From Ascarosepion bandense (lineage: Eukaryota; Mollusca; Cephalopoda; Sepiida; Sepiidae), in NCBI GenBank assembly GCA_037127315.1, contig JBBBDQ010000421.1, forward strand, positions 2,314,501 to 2,378,500: a stretch of DNA of 64,000 bases. The letters are read 5' to 3'. Under the pieces are notes generated by a model. The model made no database searches, was not told the DNA's origin, and was given only the letters and a program-made list of their open reading frames with translations. Position numbers and translations under genes: made by a program. Numbering within the stretch: position 1 is the stretch's first letter; every line of letters starts with the position of its first letter. Positions 47,301 through 59,311 of this stretch are shown piece by piece.

Positions 47301-50300
47301 ACGCTCAAACTCACACTTTCTCGAACCAAGATCATTTCAAATATCTATTCCTAAGTAGTCTTCGCTGTTTTATATATCAAATATATAACTGAGAGGTCCA
47401 GTTAGAAATATCTTTATGACAGATAACCCAGTACGCTCACACTCACACTTTCTCGAACCAAAGTCCTTTCAAAATATCTATTCCCAAGTAGTCTTGGCTG
47501 TTTTATATATCAAATATATAACTGAGAGGTCCAGTTAGAAATATCTTTATGACAGATAACCCAGTACGCTCACACTCACACTTTCTCGGACAAAAGAGCA
47601 TTTCAAATATCTATTCCCAAGTAGTCTTGGCTGTTTTATATCAAATATATAACTGAGAGGTCCAGTTAGAAATATCTTTATGACAGATAACCCAGTACGC
47701 TCACACTCACACTTTCTCTGACCAATGTCATTTCAAATATCTATTCCCAAGTAGTCTTGGCTGTTTTATACATCAAATATATAACTGAGAGGTATTAGAA
47801 ATATCTTTATGACAGATAACCCAGTACGCTCACACTCACACACATTCTCGGACCAAGATCATTTCAAATATCTATTCCCAAGTAGTCTTGGCTGTTTTAT
47901 ATATCAAATATATAACTGAGAGGTCCAGTTAAGTATCTTTATGACAGATAACCCAGTACGCTCACACTCACACTGCCGAACCAAGATCATTTCAAATATC
48001 TATTCCCAAGTAGTCTTGGCTGTTTTATATATCAAATATATATTTTATGAGAGAGGTCCAGTTAGAAATATCTTTATGACAGATAACCAGTACGCTCACA
48101 CTCTGTTCCGGACCAAGATCATTTCAAATATCTATTCCCAAGTAGTCGTGGCTGTTTTTATATATCAAATATGTAACTGAGAGGTCCGGTTAGAAATATC
48201 TTTAGCAGCCAGATGACAGACAGCTCACCTCCACACATACTCGGACCAAGGTCATTTCCAAAGAATCTATTCCCAAGTAGTATTGGCTGTTTATATGTCA
48301 AATATGTAACTGAAGTTGCAGTTAAGAAATATCTTTATGACAGATAACCCAGACCGCTCACACTCACACTTTCTCTGACCAATGTCATTTTCAAATATCT
48401 ATTCCCAAGTAGTCTTGGCTGTTTTATATATCAAATATATAACTGAGAGGTCCGGTTAGAAATATCTTTATGACAGATAACCCAGTACGCTCACACTCAC
48501 ACTTTCGGACCGAGATCATTTCAAATATCTATTCCCAAGTAGTCGTGGCTGTTTCATATATCAAATATATAACTGAGAGGTCAGTTAGAAATATCTTTAT
48601 GACAGATAACCCAGACAGCTCACACTCACACATACTCGGACCAAGGTCATTTCAAAGAATCTATTCCCAAGTAGTATTGGCTGTTTTATATATCAAATAT
48701 ATAACTGAGAGGTGCAGTTAGAAATATCTTTATGACAGATAACCCAGACCGCTCACACTCACACATTCTCGGACCAAGATCATTTCAAATATCTATTCCC
48801 CAAGTAGTCTTGGCTGTTTTATACATCAAATATATAACTGAGGGTCCAGTTAGAAATATCTTTATGACAGATAACCCAGTACGCTCACACTCACACTTTC
48901 TCGGACCAAGAGCATTTCAAATATCTATTCCCAGTAGTCTGGCTGTTTATATATCAAATATATAACTGAGAGGTCCAAGTTAGAAATATCTTTATGACAG
49001 ATAACCCAGTACGCTCACACTCACACTTTCTCTGACCAATGTCATTTTCAAATATCTATTCCCAAGTAGTCTTGGCTGTTTTATACATCAAATATATAAC
49101 TGAGAGATTAAGTTAGAAATATCTTTATGACAGATAACCCAGTACGCTCACACTCACACATTCTCGGACCAAGATCATTTCAAATATCTATTCCCAAGTA
49201 GTCTTGGCTGTTTTATATATCAAATATATAACTAGAGAGGTCAGTTAAAAATATCTTTATGACAGATAACCCAGTACGCTCACGCTCACACTTTCTCGAA
49301 CCAAGATCATTTCAAATATCTATTCCCCAAGTAGTCTTGGCTGTTTTTATATATCAAATATATATTAGGGGATCCAGTTAAAAATATCTTTATGACAGAT
49401 AACAGTACGCTCACACTCACTTTCCCGGACCAAGATCATTTCAAATATCTATTCCCAAGTAGTCGTGGCTGTTTTATATATCAAATATATAACTGAGGGT
49501 CCAGTTAGAAATATCTTTATGACAGATAACCCAGACAGCTCACCTCCCCACATACTCGGACCAAGGTCATTTCAAGAAATCTATTCCCAAGTAGTATTGG
49601 CTGTTTTATATATCAAATATATAACTGAGAGGTGCAGTTAGAAATATCTTTATGACAGATAACCCAGACCGCTTTCCACCTCCACACTTTCTCAATAATG
49701 TCATTTCAAATATCTATTTAAGTAGTCTTGGCTGTTTATATATCAAATATATAACTGAGAGGTCAATTCCAGAAATATCTTTATGACAGATAACCAGTAC
49801 GCTCACACTCACACTTTCCCGGACCAAGATCATTTCAAATATCTATTCCCAAGTAGTCGTGGCTGTTTTATGTATCAAATATATAACTGAGAGGTCCAGT
49901 TAAGTATCTTTGCTGACAGAATACTTGAACAGCTCACCTCACATACTCGGACCAAAAGGTCATTTTCAAAGAATCTATTCCCAAGTAGTATTGGCTGTTT
50001 TATATATCAAATATATAACTGAGGGGTGCAGTTAGAAATATCTTTATGACAGATAACCCAGACCGCTCACACTCACACATTCTCGGACCAAGATCATTTC
50101 AAATATCTATTCCCCAAAAGTAGTCAACAGCTGTTTTATATATCAAATATATAACTGAAGGTCCAGTTAAGAAATGTCTTTATGACAGATAACCCAGTAC
50201 GCTCACACTCACATTCTCGGACCAAGATCATTTCAAGTATCTATTCCCAAGTAGTCTTGGCTGTTTCTATATCAAATATATAACTGAGAGGTCCAGTTAG

Positions 50301-53300
50301 AAATATCTTTATGACAGATAACTTAGTACGCTCACACTCACACACTTTCTCGAACCAAGATCATTTCAAATATCTATTCCCAAGTAGTCTTGGCTGTTTT
50401 ATATATCAAATATATAACTGAGAGGTCCAGTTAGAAATATCTTTATGACAGATAACCCAGTACGCTCACACTCACACTTTCTCGGACCAAAGATCATTTC
50501 AAATATCTATTCCCAAGTAGTCGTGGCTTCATTTTATATATCAAATATATAACTGAGAGGTCCAGTTAGAAATATCTTTATGACAGATAACCCAGACAGC
50601 TCACACTCCCACAGATACTCGGACCAAGGTCATTTCAAAATCTATTACCAAGTATTGCCAATATTTATGTAAATATATAACTGAGGTGCAGTTAGAAATA
50701 TCTTTATGACAGATAACCCAGACCGCTCACACTCACACTTTCTCTGACCAATGTCATTTCAAAGAATCTATTCCCAAGTAGTCTTGGCTGTTTTATATAT
50801 CAAATATATAGCTGAGAGGTCCAGTTAGAAATATCTTTATGACAGATAACCCAGTACGCTCACACTCACACTTTCTCGGACCAAGGTCATTTCAAATATC
50901 TATTCCCAAGTAGTCTTGGCTGTTTTATATATCAAATATATAACTGAGAGGTCCAGTTAGAAATATCTTTATGACAGATAACCCAGTACGCTCAAACTCA
51001 CACTTTCTCCGAACCAAGATCATTTCAAATATCTATTCCAAAGTAGTCTTCGCTGTTTTATATATCAAATATATAACTGAGAGGTCCAGTTAGAAATATC
51101 TTTATGACAGATAACCCAGTACGCTCACACTCACACTTTCTCGAACCAAGATCATTTCAAATATCTATTCCCAAGTAGTCTTGGCTGTTTTATATATCAA
51201 ATATATAACTGAGAGGTCCAGTTAAGAAACTCCTTTATGACAGATAACCCAGTACGCTCACACTCACACTTTCTCGGACCAAGAGCATTTCAAATATCTA
51301 TTTGATAGTCTTGGCTGTTTTATATAACAAATATATAACTGAGAGGTCCATTAGAAATATCTTTATGACAGATAACCCAGACCGCCCACACTCACACTTT
51401 CTCTGACCAATGTCATTTCAAATATCTATTCCCAAGTAGTCTTGGCTGTTTTATACATCAAATATGTAACTGAGAGGTCCAGTTAGAAATATCTTTATGA
51501 CAGATAACCCAGTACGCTCACACTCACACATTCTCGGACCAAGATCATTTCAAATATCTATTCCCAAGTAGTCTTGGCTGTTTTATATATCAAATATATA
51601 ACTGAGAGGTCCAGTTAGAAATATCTTTATGACAGATAACCCAGTACGCTCACACTCACACTTTCTCGAACCAAGATCATTTCAAATATCTATTCCCAAG
51701 TAGTCTTGGCTGTTTTATATATCAAATATATAACTGAGAGGTCCAGTTAGAAATATCTTTATGACAGATAACCCAGTACGCTCACACTCACACTTTCCCG
51801 GACCAAGATCATTTCAAATATCTATTCCCAAGTAGTCGTGGCTGTTTTATATATCAAATATATAACTGAGAGGTCCAGTTAGAAATATCTTTATGACAGA
51901 TAACCCAGACAGCTCACACTCACACATACTCGGACCAAGGTCATTTCAAAGAATCTATTCCCAAGTAGTATTGGCTGTTTTATATATCAAATATATAACT
52001 GAGAGGTGCAGTTAGAAATATCTTTATGACAGATAACCCAGACCGCTCACACTCACACTTTCTCTGACCAATGTCATTTCAAATATCTATTCCCAAGTAG
52101 TCTTGGCTGTTTTATATATCAAATATATAACTGAGAGGTCCAGTTAGAAATATCTTTATGACAGATAACCCAGTACGCTCACACTCACACTTTCTCGGAC
52201 CAAGAGCATTTCAAATATCTATTCCCAAGTAGTCGTGGCTGTTTTATATATCAAATATATAACTGAGAGGTCCAGTTAGAAATATCTTTATGACAGATAA
52301 CCCAGTACGCTCACGCTCACACTTTCCGGACCAAGATCATTTCAAAGAATCTATTCCCAAGTAGTCTTGGCTGTTTTATATATCAAATATATAACTGAGA
52401 GGTCCAGTTAGAAATATCTTTATGACAGATAACCCAGTCCGCTCACACTCACACATTCTCGGACCAAGTTCGTTTCAAAGTATCTATTCCCAAGTAGTCT
52501 TGGCTGTTTTATACTTTAAACAAATAACCTTGCATGAGAGGTCCTGTTATAAATATCTTGATATCAGCTCACCCAGTATGGTTAAACACACTCTGACCAA
52601 GAGCATTTAAAAGTATATATTCTCAAGTAGCCTTGGCTGTTTTTTATATCAAATATATAACCTTGCATGAGTGGTTCTGTTTGGAAACATCTTTATGAGT
52701 CATAATCTAATCCGCTCACATAGTCTCTGACCAACGGTATTTCAAAGTATCTATTCCCAAGTAGTCTTGGGTGTTTTATACTTCAAACAAATAACCTTGC
52801 ATTAGAGGTCCAGTTAGAAATATCTTTATGTCAGATAAGCCAGTCCGTTCACACAGACTCTGATCAAAGTTATTTGAAAGTATCTATTCCCAATTAGTCT
52901 TGGCTGTTTTATACTTCAAACATATATCCTTACATGAGAGGTACAGTTACAAATATCTTTACGTCAGATAAACCAGACCTCTCTCGCAGTCTCTGACCAG
53001 GGTATTTCAAAGTATCTATTCCTATGTAGTCTTGGCTGTTTTACACTTCAAGCGGATAACTTTGCAGGAGAGGCCCATTTTTAAATACCTTTATGTCAGC
53101 TCACCCAGTCCGCTCACACAGTCTCTGAGCAGGGATATTTTAAATATCTCTTCCCAAGTAGTCTTGGTTGTTACATACTTCAATAATATAACCTTCATTG
53201 TGAAGTTCATGTAGAAATATCTCCATGACAGCTTACCCAGTCCGCTCACACTTTCTCTCACCAAGGGCATTGCAAAGTATTTATTCCTTAAGTAGTCTTG

Positions 53301-54302
53301 TCTGTTTTTTATATCCAACATATAACATTGCATTCGAGGTCCAGGTAGAAATATCTTTATATTAGATAAACCAGTCCGCTCACACAGTCTATGACCAAGG
53401 GTATTTCAAATTATCTATTCTCAAGTTGTCTTGGATGTTTTATACTTCAAACTTATAAACTTCAATAAGAGTTTCAGTTATAAATATCTTTATGTCAGCT
53501 CACCCAATCAGCTCACCCAATTTGTGACCATGCGTATTTCACACTATCTATTCCAAAAGTAGCTGTAGCTGATTTATACTTCAAGCATCTCTTCCCAAAT
53601 AGTCTTGGCTTTTTTATACTTCAATCATATAACCTTGCATTAGATGTCCAGTTATAAATATCTTCATATCAGCTCACGCAGTCTGCTCACACACTCTCTG
53701 ACCAAGGGTATTTCAAAATATCTATTCCTAAGTAGTCTTGGTTGTTTTATATATCAACTATATAAACTTGCATGAGTGGTTCAGTTAGAAATATCTTTAT
53801 GTCAGATAACCCAGTCTACTCACACAGTCTTTGACCAACGGTATTTCAAAGTATCTATTCCTAAGCAGTTTTAATAGATAGTTTTAAATACGCATGGTCC
53901 AGTTTTATTAGATAGTTTGAAATACGCATGGTCCAGTTTTAAATATCTTTATTTCAGCTCCCCCAGTCCGCTCAAACAGTTTCTGGCCAAGAGTATTTCA
54001 AAGTATCTATTTTCAGGTAGTCTTGGCTTTTTTTGTACTTGAAGCGTATGCTTGCATTACAGGTCCAGTTAGAAATATCTTTATGTCAGATAACCCCGTC
54101 CGCTAACACAATCTCTGACCAAGGGTATTTCAAAGTATCTATTCCCAAGTAGTCTTGGCTGTTTTATACTTCGTGCGTAAGCTTGCATGAAAGGTCCAGT
54201 TAGAAATATTTTTATGTAAGATAACCCACTCTGCTCACACAGTGTCTGATCAAGGGTATTTGAAAGTATTTATTCTTAAATAGTCTTGGCTGTTTTATAC
54301 TT
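38358..54302. repeat. 132-bp satellite array, about 120 monomers
   Basis: The core monomer of 132 bp runs CTGTTTTATATATCAAATAT, ATAACTGAGAGGTCCAGTTA, GAAATATCTTTATGACAGAT, AACCCAGTACGCTCACACTC, ACACTTTCTCGGACCAAGAT, CATTTCAAATATCTATTCCC, AAGTAGTCTTGG. Edges (38,358 to ~39,060 and ~52,510 to 54,302) use an older ~133-bp form with CTTCAAGCATATAACCTTGC and ACACAGTCTCTGACCAAGGG. Variants recur in fixed neighbourhoods: the GTCGTGG-ending monomer is normally followed by the CCCAGACAGCTC monomer. ORFs such as those beginning MTDNPVRSHSHF come from indels that bypass a stop present in the consensus (AAG-TAG), so the array is not protein-coding. Function (for example centromeric or heterochromatic) is unknown. 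Confidence 0.98.
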
Positions 54303-55076
54303 CCAGCTGAAAAGAAAGAAACTCTCGCGAGACCCGGCTAAGACGTACCACTACTTGTAAAGAAACGCTTGTATCAGCTCCTAGTAATGGTAAAATTAAC
54401 CATTTTCACCAAGAAAATATCTGGAATTCATTGATCGATCCGTTCTTGTTATTATTATTGAAATTTATAAAATATTTTTCTTAAACTACTTTTTTAGGAA
54501 ATTAGAATTCTCAAGTTCACTGTCATCGCTCTTTTTGGTAATGATGGAAGATATCTTTACAAACCTTTTGTTTAAGTTCTGGTCAAGAGCATCATCTACG
54601 TTACATCTTTATTCCCTTTTTTAAATGCACTGCTATTTATTTTTTGTTACTGATGTTGGATGTCTTGAAAGTGATATGCTTTTTGTTATTTGGTAAAGTT
54701 CTTTGCGATTTTGTAGAGCCAGTCTATCACGTCTGATGAAGAAATTTCTTCTTAAGTTATTAAAGATTTATTCGCTTCAAGCCATTTTTAATCAGTTAAA
54801 TATGAAAGGATTTGAATGTACATGATAGTTCAGACATTTCTGAACGATATGGACGCTATGCTTGATATCCTTGTGAGAGTGTAGGTCTGATAAAGATATA
54901 TAAGAATATGGGATATGCGTAACTTGTTATGGTGATGCAATTGTCAAGTAAATGTGCGATACAGAAAGGAATGTTTATCGTAAAAGATCTTAATTCACGA
55001 AGATAAAAGATATGCATGGTTAAACATTCAATTCAATAAGAAGCAATGAAAACCATCCCTGGTGTATCATCAGAAC
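54303..55076. other. No gene; faint MITE relative
   Basis: GAAATTTATAAAATATTTTTCTTAAAC-like sequence (54,467 on) resembles the interior of the piggyBac-like MITEs but lacks their ends. CTGATGAAGAAATTTCTTC near 54,733 is a box-plus-palindrome without the downstream GAAA. Confidence 0.4.
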
Positions 55077-55793
55077 ATATTATTATTATTATGTCATTTT
55101 TCATTATATTTCGATTTCTGCTTTGGTCTCACTACCAACCAAGTCTGCGGGGAGACCTAAGGCAGGTAGTGGCGTGTTGTTATGACTCCATTTCATGTTT
55201 TTCTATCTTCCCTATCATCCCCAGAATTACATAGATAACGTTTTCCTTAGTGTGTGGGCTGTACTTAATAAGACAATTTTTTGTATATCTCTTAAGCTGG
55301 GGTTTCCAGGGATTCTTTCAATGTTTTGTTCCATTTTTTATCATTCCAAGTGCACCTACTATCACTGGCACAACTCTTGTTTTCAATTTCCACATTTTTT
55401 CTATTTCAATTTCCAGGTCTTTATATTTTGACAGTTTTTCAAATTCCTTGATTGCTATGTTACAATCCGCTGGACAAGCCATATCAATTAATAGACAAGT
55501 TTTCTCCTTCTGGTTTTTAACAATAATGTCTGGCCTGTTTGCTTCAATTTTTCTGTCTGTGTAGATGGTGTAATCCCATAGAATGGTTACATCTTCTATT
55601 TCTGTAACCGGTGCTGGATGATGTTCATACCAGTGTTTGTTTACAGTTTTTCCATAATGTTTGCACATTGCCCAATGTAAATATTGCCCAACTTTATCGT
55701 GGCGATTTTTATATTCGTTTGGGGCAAGCACAGAACAGCCTGAGATTAGGTGGTCTATTGTTTCTTGGTGTTTATCTATTGTTTATCTTGGTG

Positions 55794-55795
<2 letters not shown>
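55077..55795 (-). pseudogene. R4/Dong-like LINE C-terminal endonuclease fragment, copy 2, in ATT repeats
   Basis: The minus-strand frame 55,731-55,318 encodes KNRHDKVGQYLHWAMCKHYG, WYEHHPAPVTEIEDVTILWD, ANRPDIIVKNQKEKTCLLID and VPVIVGALGMI. R-P-D followed after about a dozen residues by an aspartate (CLLIDMA) is the restriction-enzyme-like endonuclease core of early-branching LINEs (R2, R4, Dong type). After a frameshift the reading continues (KYSPHTKENVIYVILGM) to near 55,190. It is flanked by ATT repeats at 55,077-55,093 and 55,796-55,850. There is no RT, so it is 5'-truncated and dead. Confidence 0.75.
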
Positions 55796-55844
<49 letters not shown>

Positions 55845-55850
55845 GTTAAT
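55796..55850. repeat. (ATT)n microsatellite
   Basis: Nearly perfect ATT run bordering the R4/Dong-like fragment. Confidence 0.97.
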
Positions 55851-55897
55851 AATAAATTCCCGTAAGTATTTTTATTACTTCTATCGCAGGTGCGAAA

Positions 55898-56225
55898 GTT
55901 GGTTTAGGGCGATATCGCGTTGAAACGCTAGTTCATGTATGATCATCGAAAATAAGCAACGTCGACTCAGGTTTGTAACCAGATGGGTAACCGATTGGGA
56001 ACATGAAGAGATGCAAGCTTGGATGTACAGGTGGTGTAATGGGTAACCGCTTGGAACTGAAAAATCGTTTCTCCGATTTCTAACTCAAGTCGGATTCGTT
56101 ATATTCACTTACGTATAAATATTCTTGGGAAAGGTATGAATCCACCTCATCCCACCAGCATTGAGTTAATTAGTAGGACTTGCATTAGTAAATCATTATT
56201 ATAATAACTTTCATTATTATCTTAA
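55898..56225 (+). mobile_element. 5S-rRNA-headed composite SINE, degraded copy C
   Basis: The 5S-like head is degenerate but ordered: GGCGATATCGCGTTGAA, AATAAGCAACGTCGACTCAG, CCAGATGGGTAACCGATTGG. It is followed by GTGGTGTAATGGGTAACCGC, TATATTCACTTACGTATAAA and GGGAAAGGTATGAATCC of the shared body. The promoter boxes carry substitutions. Confidence 0.75.
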
Positions 56226-56585
56226 AAAATTGTTTCCATCTAAAAGTATTTTGTGGCCTTGAATAGGCTGCATAAGGTTGATAAGACTTTATAAAATAAA
56301 TAAATTTTGAAATTCTTGGTAAAATCCAAAAAATCTGTAATCTTATTGATCCTGTTTATTCAGTCCCTTTAGTAGCTGATTCAGTCTTTTGTATAAATCT
56401 TTGTGCGGTAATTATTCTGATGAACTTTTCACTCAGACATGTTGACTTTATGAATTAAAACGCAGTACTAGATTGGCGGTAAGGTCTCATCATTTTACAG
56501 ATAAACAGGTATATGTAATCGTATATTATATGCTAACAGTTTATTATATCGCACTTTTCGTTTGTGGAATTCTTGCTTACCACTC
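56226..56585. other. No gene seen
   Basis: AT-rich, no supported feature. Confidence 0.4.
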
Positions 56586-56589
56586 AACT

Positions 56590-56728
56590 TTGATTTTGAA
56601 AATTTAAATACAATGTCAATCATTATCTTCTGTCTTCTTAATTTTCGTTCTTTTATTGTCCTTTTTCTACTTAATAGTAGCTTTTCTCATATTCTTTAGT
56701 AGTAACCCCTTGCGTCCTAGTTTTGCTT

Positions 56729-56733
<5 letters not shown>
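56590..56733 (+). mobile_element. Jockey-like LINE 3' end
   Basis: AATTTAAATACAATGTCAAT and GTAACCCCTTGCG, TTTTGCTTGGGTG are family 3' sequence; the usual poly-A is replaced by a (GA)n run. Confidence 0.65.
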
Positions 56734-56764
<31 letters not shown>

Positions 56765-56781
56765 GAGAGAGAGAGAGAGAG
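56734..56781. repeat. (GA)n microsatellite
   Basis: Purine dinucleotide run directly after the LINE 3' end. Confidence 0.97.
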
Positions 56782-56984
56782 CTGTAATGATTGCCACAAA
56801 TTATACATTAAAGAAATCTCAAGAAATCTCTAAATAAAAGATTATATGAATATAAGACAAATATTTTACAGAACAACACATTAAACGCATTAGTTACCGT
56901 AACGAGAATAACTACAAGTTAGATATAAAAAACGCTACTCTAATTAAAAGAGAAAACAACACGAAAAGTTCGCTAGATCTTCTT

Positions 56985-57985
56985 TTTCTTCTTCTTCTTC
57001 TTTTATGTGCCATGTTCCTTCAGGATGTAGGCGATCATGACACTCCACATTTCCCTATCTCTGGTGGCTCTTAGCACGCTTTCTCCTGTTGCACCATGCA
57101 ACACTCGTTCCGTCATCCACCTGATAAGGCCCTTCAAATATGTTATCCGCTGCTTTACCCTCTATCTGCCCTGTTAGTATCAGGTTCTTCAAGCCCTCCT
57201 TCCTCATTGCATGTCCCAGGATCTTTAGTTGTCTCTTCGTGATGCTCAGTATTAATTTCCTTTTCGTTTCCATCCTTTCCAAAAACTCGTCATTGCTCAC
57301 ATGCTCGGTCCATGATATCCGCAGCATCCTTCTGTAGAACTACATTTCAGCTGCTTCAAGTTATTCCTTTATCTTCGCAGATATTTTCCAACATTCACTG
57401 CCATATTGAAGAACTGACATCACATAGCAATCCATTACTCTCCTCTTTGTTTCTAACAAAATTGTCCTGTTTCTTGATACTTTACTCAACTTCTGGAATG
57501 CTTCTTTCGCCATGCCAATTCGCCTTCGGATCTAAGTGTTGCACTTTCCGTCTTCTATTATAACACTTCTCAGGTATTTAAATTTTTGTGCCTGCTAGAT
57601 TTTAGTGTCCCTCACCTGTATTTGGCATTTTGGGTTGCTCATTTTCTGATGACCATGCATCTGGTTTTCTTGCAGTTTATTTGTAGTCCTTTCTTGTCAC
57701 TCTCTTCAGCTACCTTCTGTAGGAGGTCATGTAGTTTTCTTTCTGTGTCTGCTATCAGCACTGTATCATCTGCGTACCTTATATTGTTTAAATTGTGGCC
57801 TCTGATGACGAATCATGGCATAACTTCTAGGCTTCTCAGAATAGTCTCGCTGTACAAGTTGAATAGATCCGGTGAAAAGACACATCCTTGTCTTACGCCC
57901 CTTTCAATCTTTCGATAACTGCTGAATTCGTTACCTGTCCGTATGCAGGCAGTTTGCTGCCAGTTCGGTAGATTATTCCCCGTAA
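56985..57985 (-). pseudogene. RTE-like LINE 3' third
   Basis: The minus strand keeps RT motifs RGVRQGCVFSPDLFNLYSE and NIRYADDTVLIADTERKLHD (YADD intact near 57,770), then KKGLQINCKKTRCMV, and the C-terminal region MLRISWTEHVSNDEFLERME, KRQLKILGHAMRKEGLKN. Frameshifts lie between the parts. The 3' end is a CTTCTTCTTCTT run (GAA tail on the minus strand). The 5' end is truncated inside RT. Confidence 0.85.
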
Positions 57986-58113
57986 ATTTGCGTTATGGTT
58001 CTGTCAAGGTTTTACCATTCTTGCCAGATCTATAATCACAATGTGAGAAACTTAATAACAAAAGTGATAGAAACTAAATAAAAAGAAACATTAATAGAAA
58101 TGAAATCGGTTAG

Positions 58114-58117
<4 letters not shown>

Positions 58118-58196
<79 letters not shown>

Positions 58197-58236
58197 GTGT
58201 GGGTGTGTGTATGTGTGTGTGTGTATGTGTGTGTAT
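58118..58236. repeat. (CA)n - (TA)n - (TG)n compound microsatellite
   Basis: A CA run, a TA run (about 58,154-58,192) and a TG-rich run in succession, able to fold back on itself because CA and TG arms are complementary. Confidence 0.95.
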
Positions 58237-58362
58237 TTTAGGCATGTCAGATTAAATAAGTTACAAACATTGTGTCTGCTTATTTTTTAATAGAATCCGT
58301 TCATACTCATGGATAATGTTTCGCGTATTATAACTGAAAGATGTAAGAAATGAGCTGTAACT

Positions 58363-59278
58363 TTGACAGATAATTTTATTTTTCATAAAAAAGACTCTGT
58401 TCTCAATTTCGCATACAAACTTAACAAAGATAACAAAATCCTTTTCCTTGACATTATAATAGGCACAAACAATAGCACATTTACTACCTCCCCATATGAA
58501 AAAACAACCCACAAAAACTCTTGGTCTCTCAACTATAAGTGTGAAAGCACTAACTACTACAAAATAGCACTTATACGCAATTTAATTATCCGATCACAAA
58601 TCAACTCCTTTAAAAAAAAAAACATATTTAATAATATATTACAAAAAATACAATACTACTAATTTAATTATCCGTAATAACTTCTCCCCACCAACAGATG
58701 TGTTACGTAAAACTAACATTATATATCAATTGAAATGTCCCTTGGGAGAATGTATCTCCGACCAAAAAAAATATATATGTTTGATTGACAACAACTATAT
58801 TAACAGGACGTCTCACATTACATATGTCTGACCATTCGTCCATTTCTAGACATCTACAGCAACATTTGCTGTCTACATTCACAATATAAAAAAAATAATG
58901 ATTGATAACACAACTATCCTACACCAAGAAAACAACAAAGCAAACTATTGATCCTCGAGGCAATATTCATTAAAAAACAAAATTAAGGCGTTATTTAATA
59001 GAATCAGCTATGAATACCTTACTAATGTTTTAAAATGTTTATAAAAAGAACAGTTTTTTCATGCTTTAACTCGCTGGAACTAACCAACATCTATATCCAC
59101 TGGGCCATGTGTCCTTAAGGAGAAGAACCAATGAATTTCTGGACTTATAAACCTAATGTTCAGTAACCAGTTATTATAATAAAGGGTTCGGTTCGAAATT
59201 CCTAGCACCTGAAGAAGGCCGGAGCGTACAACGGCCGAAACGTCGTGCAAATGGCAACAAAGATGAGGTCAATAGTCC

Positions 59279-59280
<2 letters not shown>
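58363..59280 (+). pseudogene. Penelope-like element, 3' part with GIY-YIG endonuclease remnant and terminal repeat
   Basis: The frame at 58,363-58,662 encodes the end of the reverse transcriptase (FAYKLNKDNKILFLDIIIG, STFTTSPYEKTTHKNSWSLN, YYKIALIRNLIIRS). Frameshifted continuation gives LRKTNIIYQLKCPLGEC and a degenerate GIY-YIG-like start (YICLIDNNYINRTSHI), then HLQQHLLSTFTI, LHQENNKAN and YEYLTNVLKCL, which fits the C-terminal endonuclease of canonical Penelope-like elements. Terminal sequence with the structured motif follows at 59,205-59,248 and then (TA)n. The copy is 5'-truncated and not functional. Confidence 0.75.
59205..59248 (+). ncRNA. Hammerhead-ribozyme-like structure in Penelope-like terminal repeat
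   Basis: Order: GCAC (59,205-59,208), CTGAAGA (59,209-59,215), A, GGCCG (59,217-59,221), 10-base loop, CGGCC (59,232-59,236), GAAA, CGTC, GTGC (59,245-59,248). GCAC/GTGC would be helix I, GGCCG/CGGCC helix II, and CTGANGA plus GAAA the conserved core. Helix III is minimal (A-C with G-U around GAAACGTC). Penelope-like terminal repeats are known to carry hammerheads. The extra A before helix II is not canonical, and activity is unproven. Confidence 0.4.

Positions 59281-59309
<29 letters not shown>
59281..59309. repeat. (TA)n microsatellite
   Basis: Perfect run following the Penelope-like end. Confidence 0.95.

Positions 59310-59311
<2 letters not shown>

Noticed and set aside
43586..48965. 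Open frames beginning MTDNPVRSHSHF in the satellite, suggesting a 44-residue repeat protein (132 = 3 x 44)
   Set aside because: The consensus monomer has an in-frame stop at AAG-TAG in this frame; longer frames occur only where indels shift the phase, so coding is not supported.
38358..54302. CRISPR-like array
   Set aside because: The whole 132-bp unit is repeated with no unique spacers, and the context is animal DNA.
57586..57918. 110-residue plus-strand ORF
   Set aside because: It is antisense to the reverse transcriptase of the LINE fragment at 56,985-57,985.
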